Assembly: GCF_015058545.1 (NCBI RefSeq)
Contig: NZ_SVCB01000074.1
Location: forward strand, 1-33,158
Origin: Veillonella sp.
GTDB taxonomy: Bacteria; Bacillota; Negativicutes; Veillonellales; Veillonellaceae
Length of the DNA: 33,158 nucleotides
Direction of reading: 5' to 3'
The position numbers were made by a program, and so were the translations under genes. Within the stretch, counting starts at the first letter, position 1. Each line of letters starts with the position of its first letter. Shown here in pieces: positions 29,311-33,158 of this stretch. The notes beneath the pieces are model-generated. The model saw only the letters and a program-made list of their open reading frames with translations, made no database searches and was not told the DNA's origin.

Positions 29311-29745
29311 TTGAAGAGTTTAGAAATGAGAGCTTTAGTAGGCCTTCACCGAAGTGTCAATATGCTCGATAAGCTGACGGCGGACCTGGCAGCTAAGTAT
29401 GAAGTGACATTCAGCCAGTTCATGGTGCTGGAAGCCTTGTACAGCAAGGGCGATCTTACGGTGGGCGCCGTGCGCGAGCACATTTTGAGCAGCGTCGGCA
29501 CAATTTCGGTTATTGTTAATAATTTAGTAAAAATGAAGTATATTGAGCGCTTGACGGATAAAAATGACCGCCGCGTATCAATCCTGCATTTGACTGAAGC
29601 AGGTCGCAAAATTATCAGTCAATTGGCACCGGAAAACATAGCCATGATAAAGGATGTACTTTCCGTGCTTGATGAAAAAGAAAAAGAAAATTTAGTAGCA
29701 ATTTTAAGAAAAATTGGAGGTAAGACGGATGAAAAGAACCGTTAA
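29311..29745 (+). CDS. MarR-family transcriptional regulator
   Basis: A 144-residue winged-helix regulator of usual length. The N-terminal dimerisation helix is followed by the DNA-binding core TFSQFMVLEALYSKGDLTVGAVREHILSSVGTISVIVNNLVKMKYIERL and the wing DKNDRRVSILHLTEAGRKI, where the D..DRR motif is the MarR hallmark. The C-terminal helix closes the dimer. The start is TTG at 29311, with AAGGGG at 29297-29302; ATG 29326 is an alternative. It overlaps the pirin gene by 17 bases, forming a two-gene operon. The operators in its promoter suggest it controls itself and pirin, probably in response to phenolic or oxidant signals as in relatives (inferred). Confidence 0.9.
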   Translation: MKSLEMRALVGLHRSVNMLDKLTADLAAKYEVTFSQFMVLEALYSKGDLTVGAVREHILSSVGTISVIVNNLVKMKYIERLTDKNDRRVSILHLTEAGRKIISQLAPENIAMIKDVLSVLDEKEKENLVAILRKIGGKTDEKNR

Positions 29746-30568
29746 AACAACAGTAAAAGGCTTTCAAACAATTGACGGAGCCGGTGTAAAATTAGTGCGT
29801 GTATTAGGCAATCAGACAATTAAAGAGTTTGATCCGATTTTGATGTTGGACTCGTTTGACAGTGTAAATCCGGCCGACTATACGGCAGGTTTCCCAATGC
29901 ATCCGCATCGCGGCATTGAAACAATCAGTTATGTATCACGCGGTAAAATGGTGCATAAGGACAGCCTTGGCAATGAAGAAGCCGTTACCGATGGGGAAGT
30001 GCAATGGATGAACTCCGGTTCCGGTATTTTGCACGAAGAATTAGTGCCGGCGTCCGAACGCTTATTGGGCGTTCAACTTTGGCTCAACTTACCGCAAAAA
30101 GATAAAATGAGCAAACCAAGCTATCACGGCATTAAGCGAGCAGATATTGCAGAAATTCCGATTGAAGGCGGCATACTTCGTTTGTTAGCCGGTTCGTACA
30201 AAGAGCATCAGGGCTATGTGGGTGAACATTTACCGCTCAACTACTATGACCTCCAGCTTGAAGCAGGTGCTGAAATTACTTTGACCATGGGTAAAGATGA
30301 ATCTGTTATGCTTTTCACCTTGATTGGCGATATTGAAGTAGGCGGCCAACATATTGAAGAAAAAACGGCCGTTAAATTGACCGAAGGTGACAGCGTTACC
30401 ATTAAAAACGGCGATAAACCGTCGCAAGTATTGTACATCGCATCTAAGGCTTTGAATGAACCGGTAGCCTGGGCGGGCCCGATTGTAATGAACACGGAAG
30501 ATGAAGTTAGACAGGCCTTTGTTGATTTGAGAAATAACACTTTTGTTAAAACAGAATTAGACTATTAA
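29729..30568 (+). CDS. Pirin family protein
   Basis: A 279-residue bicupin of the pirin family. The iron ligands of the N-terminal cupin are all present: H58 and H60 in HPHRGIET, H102 and E104 in NSGSGILHEE. The C-terminal cupin (about 165-260) lacks a full ligand set, as usual. Bacterial pirins (YhhW/YhaK) can be quercetinases or redox-linked regulators; the substrate is open. GGAGG (29716-29720) supports ATG 29729 inside the end of marR; an upstream in-frame start at 29714 would lose the ribosome site. Co-transcribed with marR. Confidence 0.93.
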   Translation: MKRTVKTTVKGFQTIDGAGVKLVRVLGNQTIKEFDPILMLDSFDSVNPADYTAGFPMHPHRGIETISYVSRGKMVHKDSLGNEEAVTDGEVQWMNSGSGILHEELVPASERLLGVQLWLNLPQKDKMSKPSYHGIKRADIAEIPIEGGILRLLAGSYKEHQGYVGEHLPLNYYDLQLEAGAEITLTMGKDESVMLFTLIGDIEVGGQHIEEKTAVKLTEGDSVTIKNGDKPSQVLYIASKALNEPVAWAGPIVMNTEDEVRQAFVDLRNNTFVKTELDY

Positions 30569-30621
30569 GCGTTAAGGATGAATTACTGAACAAATTCTAA
30601 TAATTGTCTAGTTATTAGTAT

Positions 30622-30657
30622 GAATTACTGCGTAATTCGCCGGTTTTACAGTATAAT
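30622..30657 (+). promoter_or_regulatory. Promoter region of yjdI with inverted repeat
   Basis: GAATTAC-TGC-GTAATTC (30622-30638) is a perfect 7-bp inverted repeat just ahead of TATAAT (30652-30657), covering the -35 position, where no good hexamer is seen. GAATTACTG also occurs at 30580-30588. It looks like an operator; the regulator is unknown. Confidence 0.5.
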
Positions 30658-30733
30658 AGGAGTAGAGAGAGTAGTGAATTTCTAATATCCTAAGTGGGAT
30701 TTTGGCCGTATAACGGCGATGGAGGATGCTAAT

Positions 30734-30943
30734 ATGGCAGTAAAAAATTATGAGACTGATGGTTTAGTCATTCATTGGAATGCTGATTTGTGTGAGCATG
30801 CAGCAAAATGCGTGAAAGGCGCACCGGCCGTATTTGATGTGAGTCGGAGACCTTGGATTATGCCTGAAAACGGTACTGACGAAGAGATTAAGAAGGTCAT
30901 TGATCAATGCCCGTCCGGAGCATTAACGTATACGGAAAAGTAA
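30734..30943 (+). CDS. yjdI: YjdI-like mono-cluster iron-sulfur protein
   Basis: A 69-residue protein of the Fer4_19/YjdI family. Cys20 and His22 (ADLCEHAAKC), Cys26 and Cys59 (QCPSGAL) are the conserved candidates for binding a single Fe-S cluster; GAPAVFD and RPWIMP are typical surrounding motifs. The role is unknown in the family. GGAGG (30721-30725) supports ATG 30734 over an in-frame ATG at 30719 that overlaps it. In E. coli yjdI is followed by yjdJ, and here too the next gene is the YjdJ-type acetyltransferase. Confidence 0.88.
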   Translation: MAVKNYETDGLVIHWNADLCEHAAKCVKGAPAVFDVSRRPWIMPENGTDEEIKKVIDQCPSGALTYTEK

Positions 30944-30989
30944 AAATTTAAGACGCTTTACGATTAAAACTGTGCCGCGCGGAATGTGA

Positions 30990-31087
30990 CGGTGATAACC
31001 GTAAACTCCGTCGGTAACCGTAAATTCCACCGGTAACCGTAAACTCCGGCGGTAGCGGTAAACTCCGCCGGTAACAGTTAAAGACAG
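30990..31087 (+). repeat. 19-bp palindromic tandem repeats
   Basis: Five units of the pattern CGGTAACCGTAAACTCCGC: 30990-31011 (with a 3-base insertion), 31012-31030, 31031-31049, 31050-31068 and a diverged last one from 31069. Each starts with the palindrome CGGT-A-ACCG or a variant. The array ends at the ribosome site of the acetyltransferase gene and fills the whole gap after yjdI. Confidence 0.85.
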
Positions 31088-31100
31088 GGAGGTTTTGGAA

Positions 31101-31376
31101 ATGATTAAAGTTGTACATGAACCTGAAAAGAACAGAGCCGCTGCCTATGATGGCGATAAAAATATCGGTGAAAGCACCTATTCGCCATCCGATAAATTCT
31201 GGATTATCGACCACACTTTGGTTGATGAAAACTACGGCGGCCAAGGCATTGCCGGCCAATTAGTGGCTGAAATTGTGAAACAGGCTCGCGAACGGGGCTT
31301 GAAAATTATGCCGTTATGCCCGTTTGCTAAAAAGGAATTTGACCGTCGTCCTGAGTACGCCGATATCCGCATGTAA
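31101..31376 (+). CDS. yjdJ: GNAT-family N-acetyltransferase, YjdJ type
   Basis: A 91-residue mini-GNAT of the GCN5-related Acetyltransf_CG family. The acetyl-CoA loop is VDENYGGQGIAGQLV, followed by the helix AEIVKQARERGLKIMPLCPFAKKEFDRRPEY, where the Cys and the C-terminal F-RRPEY segment are family hallmarks. The substrate is unknown. ATG 31101 is preceded by AGGGAGG (31086-31092). It is probably co-transcribed with yjdI across the tandem repeats. Confidence 0.9.
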   Translation: MIKVVHEPEKNRAAAYDGDKNIGESTYSPSDKFWIIDHTLVDENYGGQGIAGQLVAEIVKQARERGLKIMPLCPFAKKEFDRRPEYADIRM

Positions 31377-31470
31377 TGGCGTTCACATGTAAAGGTATTC
31401 GCATGTAAATCGGAGTGATTAATAAATAAAATTGAAGTCGTCTTAGCTGATTACCAATTTTTATAAATGG

Positions 31471-31499
31471 TTGTTTTTCACAATAACCTGTACTATAAT
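31471..31499 (+). promoter_or_regulatory. Promoter of the thiC leader
   Basis: TTGTTT (31471-31476), 17-base spacer, TATAAT (31494-31499). The transcript should start near 31506, about 10 bases before the riboswitch. Confidence 0.75.
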
Positions 31500-31515
31500 G
31501 TAAGAAATACACAAA

Positions 31516-31603
31516 AAAGCTAGGGGAGCCTTATGGCTGAGAAAAGTGCGTGAACACTTGACCCTTGACCTGATTCGGATAATGCCGACGTAGGAAAGCT
31601 GTA
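31516..31603 (+). promoter_or_regulatory. TPP riboswitch (THI element)
   Basis: All conserved blocks are present: AGGGGAGCC (31522-31530), GGCTGAGA (31535-31542), ACCCTTGACCTGAT (31561-31574), CGGATAATGCCGACGTAGGAA (31576-31596, 21 bases with the family ATAATGCC core), closed by AGCT on both sides. It binds thiamine pyrophosphate and, with the terminator behind it, stops transcription before thiC when thiamine is plentiful. Confidence 0.96.
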
Positions 31604-31613
31604 CAGGACTTTT

Positions 31614-31646
31614 AAAGCTCATCCGCGTGGATGAGCTTTTTATTTT
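31614..31646 (+). terminator. Expression-platform terminator of the TPP riboswitch
   Basis: AAAGCTCATCC (31614-31624) pairs perfectly with GGATGAGCTTT (31629-31639) around GCGT, followed by TTATTTT. Between it and thiC lie two small hairpins, CGTGA/TCACG (31686-31701) and GCGC/GCGC near 31707-31723, of unknown role. Confidence 0.9.
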
Positions 31647-31736
31647 GGCTTTTTTGCGTATAACCTATTTAGGGAGATCATGTAACGTGACTATTTTCAC
31701 GGATTCGCGCTTAGGTATAGCGCAAAGGAGGCTAAA

Positions 31737-33092
31737 ATGAATAGTTCGGAATTTACAGTAAACATGCAGGATGTACGTTTGGCAAAAAGTGACGAGTACA
31801 CGACGCAGATGGATGCGGCTCGCCGCGGTTTGGTAACGCCGCAGCTTAAGACGGTAGCTGAAAAAGAACAGATGCGTTTGGACGATTTGATGGCCCTCGT
31901 GGCATCCGGTCAGGTAGCGATTCCGGCCAATAAGATGCACACTAGTTTGTCGCCGGAAGGGGTAGGTAAGAACTGCCGTACTAAAATTAATGTAAACCTT
32001 GGTGTTTCGCCGGAACACAATAATTTGGATGAAGAATTGGAAAAAGTGCGCAATGCCATTGCCATGAAGGCGGAAGCTATCATGGACTTGTCGAATTTTG
32101 GTAAAACTCAAGAATTCCGTCGCAAGCTTATCGATATGTCCATCGCCATGATTGGCACCGTGCCGATGTATGATGCGGTAGGCATGCTTGACAAAGACCT
32201 CAAAGACATTACCGTCGATGAGTTTTTCTCCGTCGTGGAACAACATGCGAAAGACGGTGTGGACTTCATGACGATTCATTGCGGTATGAATCAAAAAACG
32301 GCGCAACGTATCAAAGATAATCCACGTTTGACCAACATCGTATCCCGTGGCGGCTCCTTACTCTTTGCTTGGATGGAAATGAATAAACAGGAAAACCCGT
32401 TCTATGAATACTATGACCGCTTGCTAGAAATTTGTGAAAAATACGACGTAACCTTGAGCCTTGGTGATGCATGTCGTCCGGGTTGCACCCATGATGCGAC
32501 CGACGCCGCCCAGATTGAAGAACTCATCACTTTGGGCGAGCTTACTAAACGCGCGTGGGAACACAATGTGCAGGTTATGATTGAAGGCCCGGGTCATATG
32601 GTGCTCAATGAAATTGCGGCTAATATGACGCTTGAAAAACGCCTTTGCCATAATGCGCCTTTCTATGTGCTGGGACCATTGGTAACGGATATTGCGCCGG
32701 GCTATGACCATATTACGAGCGCCATCGGCGGGGCCATTGCCGGTTCTTGCGGCGCTGACTTCCTTTGCTATGTAACGCCGGCAGAACATTTGCGTTTGCC
32801 AACCGTTGAAGATGTGAAAGAAGGCATCATTGCTACGCGTATTGCCGCCCATGCAGCAGACTTGGCCAAAGGCATTCCGGGCGCTCAGGCTTGGGACGAT
32901 GCCATGAGTAAAGCCCGAGCGGAAGTAGATTTTGATACTATGATTTCCTTGGCGATCGATCCTGAAAAAGCGCGTCGTTATTATGAATCCAGTAAACCGG
33001 AATGCGAAGGCACTTGCACCATGTGCGGTAAAATGTGCCCGGCTCGCACCATGAAACATATCTTGGCAGGGGAAGACGTGTCGATTCGGTAA
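31737..33092 (+). CDS. thiC: Phosphomethylpyrimidine synthase ThiC
   Basis: A 451-residue enzyme that converts aminoimidazole ribotide to hydroxymethylpyrimidine phosphate in thiamine synthesis, a complex radical SAM rearrangement in the cytoplasm. It is the short form without the ~100-residue N-terminal extension of proteobacterial ThiC. Conserved stretches include GVGKNCRTKINVNLGVSP, LSLGDACRPGCTHDA, VMIEGPGHM and TSAIGGAIAG. The cluster Cys are C427, C430 and C434 (CTMCGKMC), spaced CX2CX3C, one residue tighter than the CX2CX4C usually quoted. AAAGGAGG (31724-31731) supports the start. Controlled by the TPP riboswitch. Confidence 0.97.
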   Translation: MNSSEFTVNMQDVRLAKSDEYTTQMDAARRGLVTPQLKTVAEKEQMRLDDLMALVASGQVAIPANKMHTSLSPEGVGKNCRTKINVNLGVSPEHNNLDEELEKVRNAIAMKAEAIMDLSNFGKTQEFRRKLIDMSIAMIGTVPMYDAVGMLDKDLKDITVDEFFSVVEQHAKDGVDFMTIHCGMNQKTAQRIKDNPRLTNIVSRGGSLLFAWMEMNKQENPFYEYYDRLLEICEKYDVTLSLGDACRPGCTHDATDAAQIEELITLGELTKRAWEHNVQVMIEGPGHMVLNEIAANMTLEKRLCHNAPFYVLGPLVTDIAPGYDHITSAIGGAIAGSCGADFLCYVTPAEHLRLPTVEDVKEGIIATRIAAHAADLAKGIPGAQAWDDAMSKARAEVDFDTMISLAIDPEKARRYYESSKPECEGTCTMCGKMCPARTMKHILAGEDVSIR

Positions 33093-33158
33093 GATGTGAT
33101 ATAATCTATATATAGTTAGTTTATAAATAAGAGGACGGAACGGGCAGCCGTCGCCGGA
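33093..33158 (+). other. Start of the next transcription unit (cut by window edge)
   Basis: TATAAT at 33100-33105 and a small hairpin GACGG/CCGTC (about 33134-33151) suggest the beginning of another leader. No start codon or known RNA motif is identifiable before the window ends. Confidence 0.3.

Noticed and set aside
30990..31080. CRISPR array
   Set aside because: The 19-bp units are directly contiguous with no spacers, and no cas genes are near.
31665..32306. Long minus-strand open frame over the start of thiC
   Set aside because: It is the antisense of an unmistakable thiC and its translation has no family features.

Overview
The window looks like chromosome from a diderm Firmicute (Negativicutes, Veillonella/Dialister-like). 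Low-GC Firmicute signatures (a T-box on ileS, strong AGGAGG ribosome sites, a type I holin-like toxin) sit beside outer-membrane machinery: two TonB-dependent receptors and an ExbB-ExbD-TonB motor. The genus is not settled from sequence alone.

Left part (1-10.5 kb): the end of an IS3-family element, an amino acid permease, an EF-G-like GTPase, a YhcH-family protein, an EamA transporter, an ArsR regulator with a very short leader, a convergent MFS exporter, and ileS behind an isoleucine T-box.

Repeat-rich part (10.5-12.7 kb): three copies of a ~160-bp palindromic element (10510-10672, 11874-12035, 12535-12693) with terminal inverted repeats ACTAAATAAT/ATTATTTAGT, a conserved core hairpin, and long outer stems whose sequence differs between copies while pairing is kept. 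Two degenerate copies and a 101-bp tandem array derive from the same family. The left repeats of two copies overlap the stop codons of the upstream genes. Between copies lie two paralogous small secreted proteins. A Cof-type phosphatase and a 2x[4Fe-4S] ferredoxin follow.

Uptake locus (14.5-28.6 kb): operon 1 encodes a FecCD permease, ATPase, binding protein (interrupted by an in-frame amber codon), a TonB-dependent receptor, then exbB-exbD-tonB. Operon 2 encodes a siderophore-type receptor, two FecCD permeases, ATPase, binding lipoprotein and, after a gap, a lipoprotein of unknown function. Together they make two import routes, probably for iron chelates or heme, energised by one shared TonB motor whose periplasmic linker is Gly/Ser-rich.

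Right part (28.6-33.2 kb): a 25-codon holin-like toxin with a convergent antisense promoter (type I toxin-antitoxin), a MarR regulator with palindromic operators and a tRNA-Ser-like 3'-end remnant in its leader, pirin, a YjdI-YjdJ pair preceded by 19-bp palindromic tandem repeats, and thiC behind a TPP riboswitch with terminator.
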